Assembly (NCBI GenBank): GCA_021824175.1
Contig: JAKALP010000003.1
Location: 124,001 to 188,000 of the forward strand
Direction: 5' to 3'
Origin: Deltaproteobacteria bacterium
GTDB lineage: Bacteria > Desulfobacterota > Desulfobacteria > Desulfobacterales > Desulfosarcinaceae
Length of the DNA: 64,000 nucleotides
A model generated the notes under the pieces. That model searched no databases, was not told the origin of the DNA, and saw nothing but the letters and a program-made list of their open reading frames with translations. Below, piece by piece: positions 1-10,140 of this stretch. How positions within the stretch are numbered: the stretch's first letter is position 1; each line of letters opens with the position of its first letter. The position numbers and the translations under genes were made by a program.

Positions 1-3000
1 ATAGGCCGCGGCCTCGGCCATCAGCTCCATGGCCATGGCCATGGGCAGCACCGGCAGACCGTCCAGGCGGTGATGGTCGAGATAGATGTCGCGCTCAAGC
101 TCCAGACGGCGCACCACCTCCACATTGCCGTCCAGCAGCGGCTTGAAATTGGCGTTGATGAAGAACAGCGGCAGCTGCTCGGCTTTTTTAGCCGGGGTGA
201 CGGCCCGCTTGCGGTCATCCCAGCCGCCGAAGATCACTTCGGCCTGGGAGGCAGCGCCGTGGCTGATCTCATCCAGGAAACAGCGCACGCCCACCTGGGG
301 CGCGATCAGGCTGACCCCCATGGCTTCAAACTTCTGGCGCAATTCGGCGCTGACCATGCCCTGGCTCTCCCAGGGTCCCCACATGAGGGCGGCCACCCGG
401 CCCGGCCAGCGACGGTTCAGCGCCAGCGCGGACTTGGTGTACACCTCGTTGGCCGCGGCGTAGTCCGCCTGGCCCACGTTGCCGAAGCGACCGGCCACTG
501 AGGAGAAAAGGGCCAGGAAGCGCAGCGAGTCAGCGCGCAGCTTGCGGCTCAGGATGAACAGGCTGTCGGCCTTGGTGTCAAAGACCCTGGCAAAGGAGTG
601 GATCTCTTTGTCGCGCACCAGTTTGTCTTCGATCAGGCCCGCGCCGTGCAGCACGCCGTCAATGTGACCGTACTCCTGGTAAATGGTATCGAGCACTGCT
701 CCCAAGGAGGCTTCGTCCGTGACATCGGCCTCGAAATAACGCACCTGGGAGCCGGCGGCTTGCAGTTGGGCCAGGGTCTGGCGAACTTCACGTTGGCGAA
801 TCAGGCGGGTATAGGCTCGCTCCACATCCATGGGTTTGACCTTGGCCTGACCCGCCTTGAGGCGCTGGGTCAAAATGGCCTTCAACTGTTTATGATCCTC
901 GATGCCGGCGGTCTCCGGGTCCTCGGCCGCGGTCAGCGGCGTGCGGCCCACCAGCAGCAGCGTGGGCTGGAAACGGCGCGCCAGTTCCAGGGCGATGGTG
1001 GCCGTAATGCCGCGCGCCCCGCCCGTGATCAACACCCGCCAGTTGGAATCCATGGCCATTGCCGGTGGCTGGCTTGCGTCCACTGGGGCCGGCACCGCAT
1101 CCAAGATGAGGCGGCGGCCATTCACGTAAGCCACCTCCACATCGGCGCAGGCCGTGCGCCACTCATCCGCGATTTGGAGGATGCGCGTCTCCTCGGCAGC
1201 GGTGGGGTCCAGATCCAGGGCGCGCACATTGAGCCCGGGATTTTCCAAGGCCACGGTTTTCAAAAAGCCGGTGATGGCGCCGCTGCCGGGGAAGAATGGG
1301 GACTGGGTCCCGGGATCAGCGCTGGCATCCGTTAAACTGCCAAAAGCCGCGCCCATGGCAGTAACCGCCACCACACCGGCCCGTCCGGCTTCGATGGCCG
1401 CCGTGAGATCACCGCTGAGGTGTTTGGTCAGATAGAAAAGACTTTTTACTTCCAGGGCCAGGCGCTGGCGCCACTGGGACAAATTCATGCTTTCAAAGGG
1501 GATCGCGGCGGACAGGGGCGCCAGATGCAGCAACCCCGCAATGGGCCCGTGCTGGGTCCGGATTTGCGCCACGATGGCTTCGACTTGGTCGGCGGCGGTC
1601 AGATCGGCCGCAAATTCGTTATCAGCGCCGGCCTGGCCCGTTGGCCGGTGAACCAGGCGCACAGGCCGGGCCTGCAGACTGCGCAGCCGGGCCATGACGC
1701 CTTCGGCCAGGGAATCATCGGGCATCTGGGTGACCAGGATGGTTTTATCGACCCAGGCCATTTGGCCGGTGGGCAACAAAGGTTGCTCCCGGCTGGTCAG
1801 GATAAACCGGCGAATGGCGCGGGTGCCGGCCGCCTGGACCGGGTCAGGGCCTGCCAGGGATGTGGCCGCCATCCAGGCCAGCGTATCGGCCAGGCGCAGC
1901 GCTGCCGTGCCTTGAGACGCATCGATCATGGGCGCGGCGCCGACCTTCCGGGCCACGGCGGCGGCAAAAGCTTCCAGAAGCTGGCGCCGGCCTTCGGTGT
2001 CGAGATCCAGCAGCGACCATTCCAACTCGGGCAGGAGCGTCTCTTTGGGAAAACCAGTGTGCTGCTCTACCAGGTTGAAGAGCAGGGCCTGGAGCTGTTC
2101 GCTGCTCAGCAGTGTGCCAACGGCCTGGGCCGGCGGCTCGGCCGGGATCTGGGGCTCGTCAGCGGCGGACACCATGGGTGCGGACGCGGCGGCGACCGGC
2201 TCATTAGCGGCCGCAGCGGGTGCGGACCGGCCAATGAGACCGTTCAGTTTGGCGATGATCTCGCCCAGGGTGGCGCTGCTGGCAATGGCGGCCAGATCGT
2301 CGGTGGGCAGCGTGATTCCTTGGGCCTCCAGGGCCGCCACCAGCGATTCAGTGATCTGCACGCGTTTAATAGAGTCGATGCCCAGCTCCGACTCGATTTG
2401 CAGGTTGAGGTCCAGCATCTCGGCCGGATAGCCGGTGCGTTCGCTCACAATGCCCACCAGGGCCGCGGTCACGTCAAAGCCGGTGGCGGCCGGTGCGCTG
2501 ACGGCGGGCTGGGCCGCTTGCGGCGAGGCCGCGGCCTGATTGATTAAACCTTGCAGCTTGGTGATGATTTCGCCCAGACTGACGCTGCTGGCAATGGCGG
2601 CCAGATCGTCGGTGGGCAGGGAGATGCCCTGTGCCTCAAGGGCTGTCACCAATGTTTCGGTGATCTGCACGCGCTTGATGGAGTCAATGCCCAGATCGGC
2701 CTCGATCTCCAGTTTCAGGTCCAGCATTTCAGCCGGATAGCCGGTGCGGTCGCTGACAATGCCGATCAACAAGCCCGCCACATCAATGCCGCGCTGGGCC
2801 GGGGTCACTTCGGGTTGGGCTGTTGGGGCCGGCTCAAGGGCTGCCGCAGGCGCGGGTTCCGTACGGGGGATGTCCACGCTTGGCATCGCGGCCTGGGTTA
2901 CCCCTGATTGGAGCGCGGCCGCTTGGGGCAGGCCGGGCTGCACATTGAGGTTGGCCAGATTCATGGCCGGGCTATCGATCTGAGCGCCGTTTAAATAGGC

Positions 3001-6000
3001 GGTCATCACGGCCCGCTGGGTCTCTAAAAATTGGGACATCAGATCCTGGAATCTGGCCATGACATTGGCATCCACGGCGGAATGCGAGACATTGGAAGAT
3101 GGTTTGGTATTTTCCATGGGCTCACCGTTCAACGGCAGTTGATTGGTTTCGCGGGGCAGTGGGTCAGTTTCGCAAAACAACACCGATGCAGGCCGGGCTT
3201 CATCGGCAAAGCACACCGGCCGGGGCGGACCGGCCGGCCATCGGGAGATGTGCCCCGCCGGGCGCACACCCTTTTGGCCAATAAGAAAAGCGGTTTTGGG
3301 CAGCGGCGCCGCGCTTTGGGCGGACAAGGATTCCAGATCCACCTGGCGGCAATGACGCTGCGCAAAAAGCCGGGCCGGATTGAAGGCCACGCCCAACACG
3401 GCCAACTGGGCCAGGGCGTGCAGCAATTGGGTCAGGGCCGGACGGCCCTTGATATCGGTGCACACCGCGTAATGGGGGCGTTGCTCCAGAATGCGGCCGA
3501 TCAGATTGGTCAGCACATTGCCGGCGCCCACTTCGATGAAAAGCCGGGCCCCGGCGGCGTACATGGCTTCGATCTCGTCCACGAAACGCACCGGCCGCAG
3601 CAGTTGCTCGGCCAGCAAGGCCTGAATCTCTGCCACGCCGGCTGGAAAGAGCGCGGCGCTGGTGTTGGAGAAAACCGGCCGGCGGGCCGGTTGGAACTTG
3701 AATTGTCCGAAAAAGTCTTTCAGCCGCGCCTGGGCTCCCCCCACGATGGGGCTGTGGAAAGCGCAGGCCACGGCAATGGGCACGCTGGAAATGCCGCGTT
3801 CGCCCAATTTTTGGATGGCCGCGCGCACGCCGGCCTGGGTCCCGCTGATCACGGTCTGAAGGGGCGCATTGAGATTGGCGATCCAAACCTGCTCCAGTCC
3901 CTCAATGGCAGCCGCCACATCTTTTTCCGGCGCTTTGACCGCCGCCATGGTGCCGGGTTCGGGCTGGGACGCTTCGATGATGAAACGGCCGCGGGCCTCG
4001 GAAATCAGGGCCAGGGCCTGTTCATCCAACACTCCGGCGGCATGCAGGGCCGCGTACTCGCCGTAGCTGTGGCCGGCGCACATGGCCGGCTGAATCCCCA
4101 ACTCGGTCAGCAGGGCATTCATGGCCACGTCCACGGCGCCCATGGCTGGTTGGGCAATGTAGGTCTGGGTCAAGTCGCGCTCGCTGTATTTGCGCTCTTC
4201 GGCCGAGAAGAAATCGGGCGGGTAGATGTAGCGGCTCAACGGTTTGGCCAGCTGCATTTCAAGATGGCGATCAAAGCGCTCCACCGTGGCGCGCACCGAT
4301 TCAAACACCAGACCCAGTTCGCGCAGCATGCCGGCGTACTGGGAACCCTGGCCAGGGAAGACAAAGGCGATCTGGCCGGCATCAATGGGCGCGCCCTCGT
4401 GGAAGTAGATTCCGTTGGGCATCGGCGTCTGCTGAGACAGCGCTTTTTCCGCCTCGGCCAGCTTATCGCCAAGTTCCGCCATGGATTTGACCACCAGCGC
4501 CAGGCCCACGCCGCCTTCGGTGCGAGAAGTAAAACGCTCGGCCAGGGTATAGGCCAGATCCTTCAACGCCACCGGTGCTTCCGAACCCGTGGGTAGTATT
4601 TGCCGTTGCAAAGAAGCAATCTGATCCGACAGCGCTTGGCGCGTGGCAGCCTTGAAGAGCAGCAATTCGCTTTCCCAATCGGCCAGGGCCGGCACGCCCT
4701 GCTGAGCGGCTGCCGGGACTTGGGCCTCTTCCAGCACCACATGGAAATTGGTGCCGCCGAAACCAAAGGCGCTGACCCCGGCCCGGCGCGGCCGGCCGTC
4801 CGAGCTGATCCATGGACGCGCCTGGGTATTGAGATAGAGTGGGTTGTTGGGGCCATTAATTTCGGCAATGGGATTTTCCACGCCCCAGGTGGGTGGCAGC
4901 ACTTTGTGGTGCAGGGCCAGGATGGTCTTGATCAAAGAGGCAATGCCGGCCGCGGTCTTGGCGTGGCCGATGAGGGACTTGACCGACCCTACGGCGCACG
5001 ATTTGGCGGGCATGCCGCTTTGACTGAAAAACTGGCTCAAGGCCTCGGCTTCGGATTGATCGCCCACCTGGGTGCCCGTGCCGTGGGCCTCGATCAGGCC
5101 CACGCTGTCGGGGTCCACACCCGCGCTGGTGTAGGCGCGTTTTAAGGCCAGCAATTGGCCGTCCCGGCTGGGTGCGGTCAGGCTCTTGGCCCGGCCGTCG
5201 CTGGAAGCGCCGATGCCCTTGATCACGGCATAGATCCGGTCGCCATCCGCCTGGGCGTCGGCCAGACGTTTGAGGATGACCGAGGCCACCACTTCGCCCA
5301 GCACAATGCCGTCGGCCTTCTCATCAAAGGCCCGGCATTGGCCCTGGGGCGACAGGGCCCCCACTTTGGAGAAGCAACTGAAGGCAAAGGGGCTCATCAG
5401 CATATCGGCGCCGCCCACGATGACCAGGTCGCTCTCGCCAGCCCGCAGCTCCATGACGCCGGCGCGCAGGGCGGCCAGGGCCGAGGCGCAGGCCGCGTCG
5501 ATGGTGCAATTGGTGCCGCCAAGATTAAAGCGGTTGGCCACCCGGCCGGCGGTGATGTTGGTGATCACGCCGGTAAAAGCGTCGGGATTCCAGTCGGGCA
5601 CCGCGGATTTTAAACCGGCAATCAGGCCCTCGGCGCTGGCGCCGAAATAGTGGGGCAGCATACTGCGGAAACTGTACATCTGGCCCAGGTCGCCCTCGCC
5701 GGCACCCGTGCCGATGAACACCGAGGTGCGTTCGCGGTCAAAGGATCGCTCGCCATAGCCGGCATCGGCCAGGGCCTGACGGGTGCTTTCCAGAATCAGC
5801 AGCTGGGCGGATTCAATGTAATTCAGGGAGTTGGGCGGAATGCCGTATTGGAGGGGATCAAATACGATGTCCGGCAGGAAAGCTCCCCAGCGGGAAACGA
5901 TCTTATCCGGCGCCGACAGATCGGCATCATAGTATAAGCGCCAATCCCACCGTTCAGCGGGGATCTCGGTGAAGGCCACCCGTTTGGCTACAATATTATG

Positions 6001-6141
6001 CCAATAGGCGCCCACATCCGCCGCCTGGGGGAAAAAACCAGCCATGCCGATGATAGCAATATCGGCGGCCGGCTTGGCTTTAAGCGGCCCATGAGTCAAA
6101 TGATCACCATCTTGCTCTTCTGCTTGCCCTGGATTCCCCAT
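1..6141 (-). CDS. pfaA: PfaA-like polyunsaturated fatty acid / secondary-lipid synthase, 3' end cut by window
   Basis: Large iterative type I synthase, 2047 codons visible; the frame runs open to base 1. The ketosynthase (about residues 22-470) has the active-site Cys218 in DAACASAL and the histidines in EAHGTGT (about 353) and IGHAKTA (about 394). The acyltransferase has Ser692 in GHSYGEYAAL. Two tandem acyl carrier domains each carry LGIDSIKRVQIT, with pantetheine serines at 1154 and 1257. A third, degenerate ACP-like unit lies near 1382. The ketoreductase has GGARGIT near 1704. The last residues, LDHHRLDGLPVLPM near 2021, begin a hot-dog dehydratase. KS-AT-ACPn-KR order is that of PfaA and related secondary-lipid synthases. 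Start chosen at ATG 6141, the first ATG after an in-frame TGA; no strong Shine-Dalgarno (SD) is seen. Product identity (polyunsaturated acid or other lipid) is not decidable here; partner genes lie outside the window. Confidence 0.93.
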   Translation of the reverse strand, partial: MGNPGQAEEQDGDHLTHGPLKAKPAADIAIIGMAGFFPQAADVGAYWHNIVAKRVAFTEIPAERWDWRLYYDADLSAPDKIVSRWGAFLPDIVFDPLQYGIPPNSLNYIESAQLLILESTRQALADAGYGERSFDRERTSVFIGTGAGEGDLGQMYSFRSMLPHYFGASAEGLIAGLKSAVPDWNPDAFTGVITNITAGRVANRFNLGGTNCTIDAACASALAALRAGVMELRAGESDLVIVGGADMLMSPFAFSCFSKVGALSPQGQCRAFDEKADGIVLGEVVASVILKRLADAQADGDRIYAVIKGIGASSDGRAKSLTAPSRDGQLLALKRAYTSAGVDPDSVGLIEAHGTGTQVGDQSEAEALSQFFSQSGMPAKSCAVGSVKSLIGHAKTAAGIASLIKTILALHHKVLPPTWGVENPIAEINGPNNPLYLNTQARPWISSDGRPRRAGVSAFGFGGTNFHVVLEEAQVPAAAQQGVPALADWESELLLFKAATRQALSDQIASLQRQILPTGSEAPVALKDLAYTLAERFTSRTEGGVGLALVVKSMAELGDKLAEAEKALSQQTPMPNGIYFHEGAPIDAGQIAFVFPGQGSQYAGMLRELGLVFESVRATVERFDRHLEMQLAKPLSRYIYPPDFFSAEERKYSERDLTQTYIAQPAMGAVDVAMNALLTELGIQPAMCAGHSYGEYAALHAAGVLDEQALALISEARGRFIIEASQPEPGTMAAVKAPEKDVAAAIEGLEQVWIANLNAPLQTVISGTQAGVRAAIQKLGERGISSVPIAVACAFHSPIVGGAQARLKDFFGQFKFQPARRPVFSNTSAALFPAGVAEIQALLAEQLLRPVRFVDEIEAMYAAGARLFIEVGAGNVLTNLIGRILEQRPHYAVCTDIKGRPALTQLLHALAQLAVLGVAFNPARLFAQRHCRQVDLESLSAQSAAPLPKTAFLIGQKGVRPAGHISRWPAGPPRPVCFADEARPASVLFCETDPLPRETNQLPLNGEPMENTKPSSNVSHSAVDANVMARFQDLMSQFLETQRAVMTAYLNGAQIDSPAMNLANLNVQPGLPQAAALQSGVTQAAMPSVDIPRTEPAPAAALEPAPTAQPEVTPAQRGIDVAGLLIGIVSDRTGYPAEMLDLKLEIEADLGIDSIKRVQITETLVTALEAQGISLPTDDLAAIASSVSLGEIITKLQGLINQAAASPQAAQPAVSAPAATGFDVTAALVGIVSERTGYPAEMLDLNLQIESELGIDSIKRVQITESLVAALEAQGITLPTDDLAAIASSATLGEIIAKLNGLIGRSAPAAAANEPVAAASAPMVSAADEPQIPAEPPAQAVGTLLSSEQLQALLFNLVEQHTGFPKETLLPELEWSLLDLDTEGRRQLLEAFAAAVARKVGAAPMIDASQGTAALRLADTLAWMAATSLAGPDPVQAAGTRAIRRFILTSREQPLLPTGQMAWVDKTILVTQMPDDSLAEGVMARLRSLQARPVRLVHRPTGQAGADNEFAADLTAADQVEAIVAQIRTQHGPIAGLLHLAPLSAAIPFESMNLSQWRQRLALEVKSLFYLTKHLSGDLTAAIEAGRAGVVAVTAMGAAFGSLTDASADPGTQSPFFPGSGAITGFLKTVALENPGLNVRALDLDPTAAEETRILQIADEWRTACADVEVAYVNGRRLILDAVPAPVDASQPPAMAMDSNWRVLITGGARGITATIALELARRFQPTLLLVGRTPLTAAEDPETAGIEDHKQLKAILTQRLKAGQAKVKPMDVERAYTRLIRQREVRQTLAQLQAAGSQVRYFEADVTDEASLGAVLDTIYQEYGHIDGVLHGAGLIEDKLVRDKEIHSFARVFDTKADSLFILSRKLRADSLRFLALFSSVAGRFGNVGQADYAAANEVYTKSALALNRRWPGRVAALMWGPWESQGMVSAELRQKFEAMGVSLIAPQVGVRCFLDEISHGAASQAEVIFGGWDDRKRAVTPAKKAEQLPLFFINANFKPLLDGNVEVVRRLELERDIYLDHHRLDGLPVLPMAMAMELMAEAAAY

Positions 6142-6670
6142 GAGGACCGGCCCAGGGGCGCCGGCGGAGCTTATGCCACCCGGTCAAGGTCCGGGCATTG
6201 AAGCCGTAACTGTCTGCATCGAATGTTATTCAGCTGCTTGACGATTGTGGGCCTGACACCCACACATAAGGAACTCTCAACGTTCATCAACCAGTACCGC
6301 CCGCCAACACTCGAGCTCAACACAGCTTCAACCCTAAGCCAGACCAATTGACCCGAAACAGAAGAAATTTCATGTTCAGATGATTTACAGTTCCTTATGA
6401 TGTAAAAGTAGTCCAACAGACTATAAAAATCCATTGGAGGAAACCCTATATCTAATTCACCAAAAACCTAAAAAATAAACAACAGTGTCAAATTATCATC
6501 GAGATAAGTCAAGCCTTTTCTGGTGCGGCTTTCAATGGTTGCAACAGGCAGGAATTGTTTGGTCTTTGAGATTTGCGGGGGAACTACACTTGAATTCTGA
6601 ATTCAACTCTCCAAATTCTTGGGTGGCAGATTGTATATAGAATTCATCGGCGCTCGAAAAAGATGGATGC
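6142..6670. other. Intergenic region between exporter and synthase
   Basis: About 530 bases without a credible gene. The half next to the exporter (roughly 6440-6660) is visibly AT-rich compared with its surroundings, which fits a promoter region for the synthase on the minus strand. I could not pick out a convincing -35/-10 pair, sigma-54 site or terminator. Short open frames on the minus strand lack ribosome binding sites and resemble nothing I know. Confidence 0.5.
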
Positions 6671-7882
6671 TTACTCATAGCGCAGCGCTTCGATGGGATC
6701 CAGACGGGCGGCCTTGCGGGCCGGGAAATAGCCGAAAACAATGCCCACGGCACCGGAAAAGAGAAAAGCGCCCACCACAACTCCGATATTGAGCACAAAT
6801 GGCATTTCTAACAGGCGGGCCCCCAGCAGGGCGATACCCAGGCCCGAGGCGATGCCGATCAGACCGCCAAAGGAGGCCAGAACCACGGCTTCGACCAGAA
6901 ATTGCATCAACACCTGGCGCTCCATGGCGCCGATGGCCAATCGAGTACCGATTTCACGGGTGCGCTCGGTGACCGATACCAGCATGATATTCATGATGCC
7001 GATGCCGCCCACCAGAAGGCTCACGGCCGCCACGGCGCCCAACAAGGCCGTGAGGATTTTGGTGGTGCTGGTCATGGTATCGATGATTTCCTTCATATCC
7101 CGGACATAGAAGTCATCGGCCTGGTTGGGGCCAATGTTCCGGCGTTCACGCATGAGCACTTCAATGTCCGCCTTGACCTTGGTGGTGGAGACGCCATCCT
7201 TGGCCGAAACCAGGATGCTGCCCACATCCAAATTGCCGGCCAGGCGGCGCTGGAAGGTGCGGATGGGGATCAGCACGAAATCATCCTGATCCGTGCCAAA
7301 ACTGGATTGCCCCTTGGCTTCCAGCAGACCGATCACTTTGAAGGCTAATTTGCCGATGCGCACCGTTTCGTTGATACTGTCCTCACTGCCGAAAAGCGCC
7401 TTGCGCACGGTTTCACCCAGCAGGCATACCGATTGACCGGCGCGCTCCTCGCCTTCATTAAACCCACGCCCCTGAACCACCTTCCACTCCCTGATAGTGA
7501 GATACTCGGAAGTGGTACCCGTAATGCTGGTGGATTTGTTCTCGCTGCCATAGATGACTTGCATGGGTTTGATGGACATGGGGGCCGCGGCTTGCAAACC
7601 CGCGATTTGGGAGGCAATGGCTTGGGCATCCTCCAAATGGAAGGGGGGCGCATCAGAACTGACCCCGCCGGTCCGGCGAAGCGATTGGCCGACCCGGACC
7701 TGGAGCATGTTGCTGCCCAGCTTGGAGATGTCCTCGGCGACCTTGACGGTAGCCCCGTTGCCCAGCGTTACCATGATGATCACGGCCGCCACCCCGATCA
7801 CAATGCCCAGCACCGTCAAAGAGGAGCGCAGGACATTGCGTCGGATGGCCCGTTGGGCCAACATGAAGGCTTCCCAGAGCAT
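6671..7882 (-). CDS. MacB-type ABC transporter permease (separate permease polypeptide)
   Basis: 403-residue inner-membrane permease of the MacB/FtsX family. The N-terminal membrane segment (about residues 20-42, LTVLGIVIGVAAVIIMVT) is followed by a large periplasmic MacB_PCD domain (about 45-270), then three C-terminal membrane helices starting near residue 278 (LLGAVAAVSLLVGGIGIMN) with the family motif TRTREIGTRLAIGA. The ATPase is a separate upstream gene, so this is a split MacB, as in DevC/DevA-type systems rather than the fused E. coli MacB. It is last in the exporter operon and reads towards the PfaA-like synthase, suggesting export of that lipid or of a toxic compound. Confidence 0.93.
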   Translation of the reverse strand: MLWEAFMLAQRAIRRNVLRSSLTVLGIVIGVAAVIIMVTLGNGATVKVAEDISKLGSNMLQVRVGQSLRRTGGVSSDAPPFHLEDAQAIASQIAGLQAAAPMSIKPMQVIYGSENKSTSITGTTSEYLTIREWKVVQGRGFNEGEERAGQSVCLLGETVRKALFGSEDSINETVRIGKLAFKVIGLLEAKGQSSFGTDQDDFVLIPIRTFQRRLAGNLDVGSILVSAKDGVSTTKVKADIEVLMRERRNIGPNQADDFYVRDMKEIIDTMTSTTKILTALLGAVAAVSLLVGGIGIMNIMLVSVTERTREIGTRLAIGAMERQVLMQFLVEAVVLASFGGLIGIASGLGIALLGARLLEMPFVLNIGVVVGAFLFSGAVGIVFGYFPARKAARLDPIEALRYE

Positions 7883-7915
7883 GGGGGGGGGTGCTCCTTG
7901 GATTAAAAATAGTTA

Positions 7916-8036
7916 GAAGTTTAAAGTTTAAAGTTAAGGTATTCTGCCGATTATATATTTGGTTCGGCAAACAACTCTTGTATCCAATCGCCCCTATTCC
8001 TCAACTTAAAACTTTACACTTAAAACTTTTCAACTT
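7916..8036. repeat. Imperfect inverted repeat of TTTAAAGT-like words
   Basis: The spacer between the ATPase and permease genes contains iterated AGTTTAAAGTTTAAAGTT on the left and ACTTAAAACTTTACACTT on the right, roughly reverse complements around a unique centre. The same word type recurs at 8797-8832 and 40958-41090. It could fold in the operon mRNA; no function is shown. Confidence 0.6.
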
Positions 8037-8039
8037 CCT

Positions 8040-8780
8040 TTAAAACGTCTGTACCCACTCGATCTGGCCATCCAGAAATTGAACCTGGCGCAAGGCATAG
8101 GCAGCCATATCGGGTTCATGGGTGACCATCACGATGGTCAGCCCGCGCTCGCGGTTGAGCTGCACAATCAACTCCATGATCTCCTTGCTGCGGGCCGAAT
8201 CCAGGTTACCGGTGGGTTCGTCGGCCAGCAGCAATTGGGGGTTGGACACAATGGCCCGGGCAATGGCCACGCGCTGTTGCTGGCCACCGGACAGTTCACT
8301 GGGCGTATGCCCCTCCCAATTGCTCAATCCCACGGCCGCCAATGCTTCGCGCGCTTTTTCGCGCCGCTGCTTGATCGGCAGACCGCGGTAGATCAACGGC
8401 AGCTCCACATTTTCCAAGGCCGAGGTGCGCTGCAACAGATTGAACCCCTGAAAGACAAATCCCATATAGTGGCGCCGCAGCAGGGCGCGCTGGTCGCGGG
8501 AGAGTTTGCCCACGGCCACGCCCTCGAAGAAGTATTCGCCGGTGGTGGGAGTGTCCAGGCAGCCCAGGATATTCATGCAGGTGGATTTGCCGGAACCGCT
8601 ATGGCCCATGACCGCCACAAAATCGCCCCTGGGCACCCGCAGGTCGATGCCCTTGAGGGCTTGCACGGCGGCTTGGCCTTTGCCATACACCTTGGACACG
8701 CCCCGCAGATCGATCAGGGCCGTGCTGGCAATCATCTGCGACGCATCTTCGTTTGTTTTTTCTTCAGCTACCTGGAGCAT
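8040..8780 (-). CDS. MacB/LolD-type ABC transporter ATP-binding protein
   Basis: 246-residue cytoplasmic ATPase that powers the MacB-type permease. Walker A is GHSGSGKST (about residues 59-67), the Q-loop follows at VFQGFNLL, the signature is LSGGQQQRVAIARA (near 164), Walker B is LLLADEPTGNLDS, and the switch His is in VTHEP. This is the MacB/LolD/DevA group of the ABC superfamily. The first ATG (8780) has no evident ribosome binding site; the ATG sixteen codons in (8735) is an alternative start. The gene lies 157 bases upstream of the permease and 73 bases downstream of the membrane fusion protein gene, all on one strand. Confidence 0.94.
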   Translation of the reverse strand: MLQVAEEKTNEDASQMIASTALIDLRGVSKVYGKGQAAVQALKGIDLRVPRGDFVAVMGHSGSGKSTCMNILGCLDTPTTGEYFFEGVAVGKLSRDQRALLRRHYMGFVFQGFNLLQRTSALENVELPLIYRGLPIKQRREKAREALAAVGLSNWEGHTPSELSGGQQQRVAIARAIVSNPQLLLADEPTGNLDSARSKEIMELIVQLNRERGLTIVMVTHEPDMAAYALRQVQFLDGQIEWVQTF

Positions 8781-8796
8781 AGGGCTGGCTTTGAGA

Positions 8797-8832
8797 AGTA
8801 TTAAGTTTTAAGTTTTAAGATTAAAGTTAATG
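8797..8832. repeat. Iterated TTAAGTTTTAAG words in operon spacer
   Basis: The short gap between the fusion-protein and ATPase genes consists of repeated TTAAGTTTTAAGTTTTAAG followed by a TTAAAGTTAA segment. It is the same low-complexity word family seen at 7916-8036 and 40958-41090. Confidence 0.55.
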
Positions 8833-8853
8833 TATTTTGTCTAAAACTCTTTT

Positions 8854-10140
8854 CTATCCCTCATAGGTCGCATCCACGATCACCTGCATCCCCGGCTGCA
8901 GATCCGTGTCTTTGACGACTGTCTGAGCGCCGTCGGTGGCGCCAGGGTCCACGCCGATGGCTTCGGGTTGACCATCCTTGAGCACCCACACCTTGCCCTG
9001 GCCGATTTTCCAGCGTTTTTCGCTCTGGCCGCTTTCCTCTTCGGGTTTCGACCGCTTCATCAGTATACCAAAAAGTCCCCGGCCGCCGCTGGTACCATCC
9101 ATTTGCGGGGTGAATCGCAGGGCGGCATTGGGCACCAGCAAGGCATCGTTGATGTGCTTGGCCACGATCTTGGCGGTGGCTGTCATGCCCGGTCGCAGCA
9201 CCAGGTCCGGATTGTCCACATTAAGCATGGTGGTATAGGTCACGACACCATTGGTAATCTGGGAACCATAGCGCAACTGGGCAATGGTGGCCGTGAACAC
9301 TCGGCCCGGATAGGCCTCCACGCTGAAGGTGGCCGTCTGCCCCTCCTGCACCAGACCGACGTCGGCTTCGTCCACGTCCACCTGCAGCTCCATTTTAGAC
9401 AGATCCTCGGCCAAGGTAAAGAGGATGGGGGTTTGCAGCTGGGCGGCCACGGTCTGACCAGGGTCCACGGCCCGCTTCAGCACAATGCCGTTGATGGGGG
9501 AGTAGATGACCGTCTTGGACAGATTGGACTGATCCATTTTCAGCCGGGCCTGGGCCTGTTCAATGGCGGCCTGGGCCGCGGTCACATCGGCCTTGGAGCG
9601 CTGTACATCGGCCTCGGCTAATTCCAGCTCGCCCAATGAGGGCGCTTTTCCGCCTGAAAGCTGGTGAGCCTGTTTGAGCCGTTTGAGATTTTGTTCCTTG
9701 AGCTGAAAGGTGGCCTCGGATTGCTTCAGGCGGGCCTGGGCTGAAGCCATGGCGGCTTTGGATTCCATCACCGCGGCTTCGAATTTGGTGTCATCCAGGC
9801 GCGCCAAGGGCTGCCCGACCTTGACATGGGCGTTGTAATCCACTTCCACGCTCTTGACGATGCCGGACAACTCGCAGCCCACATCCACTTTGTTGGTGGG
9901 GGCGAGATTGCCGGTGGCCGAGACGATGACCGACAGATCCCCACGCGTGACCTCTTCGGTCCTGTATTTTACGGTTTGCTCCGGTTTTCGTTTCAGGCTC
10001 ACGACGGCCAGGAATAACACCGCTATAACAATCAAAACCAGCACCCACCAGCGCTTGCGCGCCTTGCGGCTGGTGGTGCTGGCGTCGAGTCCGAGTGTAT
10101 TGACGATCTCTTTACTTTTTTTGCTTTGGGTTGTTGCCAT
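8854..10140 (-). CDS. MacA-like periplasmic membrane fusion protein (HlyD/RND-MFP family)
   Basis: 428-residue adaptor that bridges the inner-membrane permease to the outer-membrane channel. A single membrane anchor lies at about residues 30-48 (WWVLVLIVIAVLFLAVV). A barrel-sandwich (lipoyl-like) half-motif GNLAPTNKVDVGCELSG follows near 77, then a long alpha-helical hairpin (about 130-210, heptad-rich, many Gln/Lys/Glu) and the second half YSPINGIVLKRAVDPGQTV. Beta-barrel and membrane-proximal domains follow. It overlaps the upstream TolC-like gene by 29 bases, a sign of translational coupling. Length is slightly above E. coli MacA (371), mainly through an insertion near residues 350-375 (GGRGLFGILMKRSKPEEES). 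Confidence 0.93.
   Translation of the reverse strand: MATTQSKKSKEIVNTLGLDASTTSRKARKRWWVLVLIVIAVLFLAVVSLKRKPEQTVKYRTEEVTRGDLSVIVSATGNLAPTNKVDVGCELSGIVKSVEVDYNAHVKVGQPLARLDDTKFEAAVMESKAAMASAQARLKQSEATFQLKEQNLKRLKQAHQLSGGKAPSLGELELAEADVQRSKADVTAAQAAIEQAQARLKMDQSNLSKTVIYSPINGIVLKRAVDPGQTVAAQLQTPILFTLAEDLSKMELQVDVDEADVGLVQEGQTATFSVEAYPGRVFTATIAQLRYGSQITNGVVTYTTMLNVDNPDLVLRPGMTATAKIVAKHINDALLVPNAALRFTPQMDGTSGGRGLFGILMKRSKPEEESGQSEKRWKIGQGKVWVLKDGQPEAIGVDPGATDGAQTVVKDTDLQPGMQVIVDATYEG

Noticed and set aside
2000-4700. Long open frames on the plus strand across the synthase
   Set aside because: They are antisense shadows in GC-rich coding sequence, rich in Gly, Arg and His, with no recognisable domains.
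6171-6434. 87-codon open frame on the minus strand upstream of the synthase
   Set aside because: No ribosome binding site, low-complexity and unfamiliar composition, and the AT-rich surroundings look regulatory.
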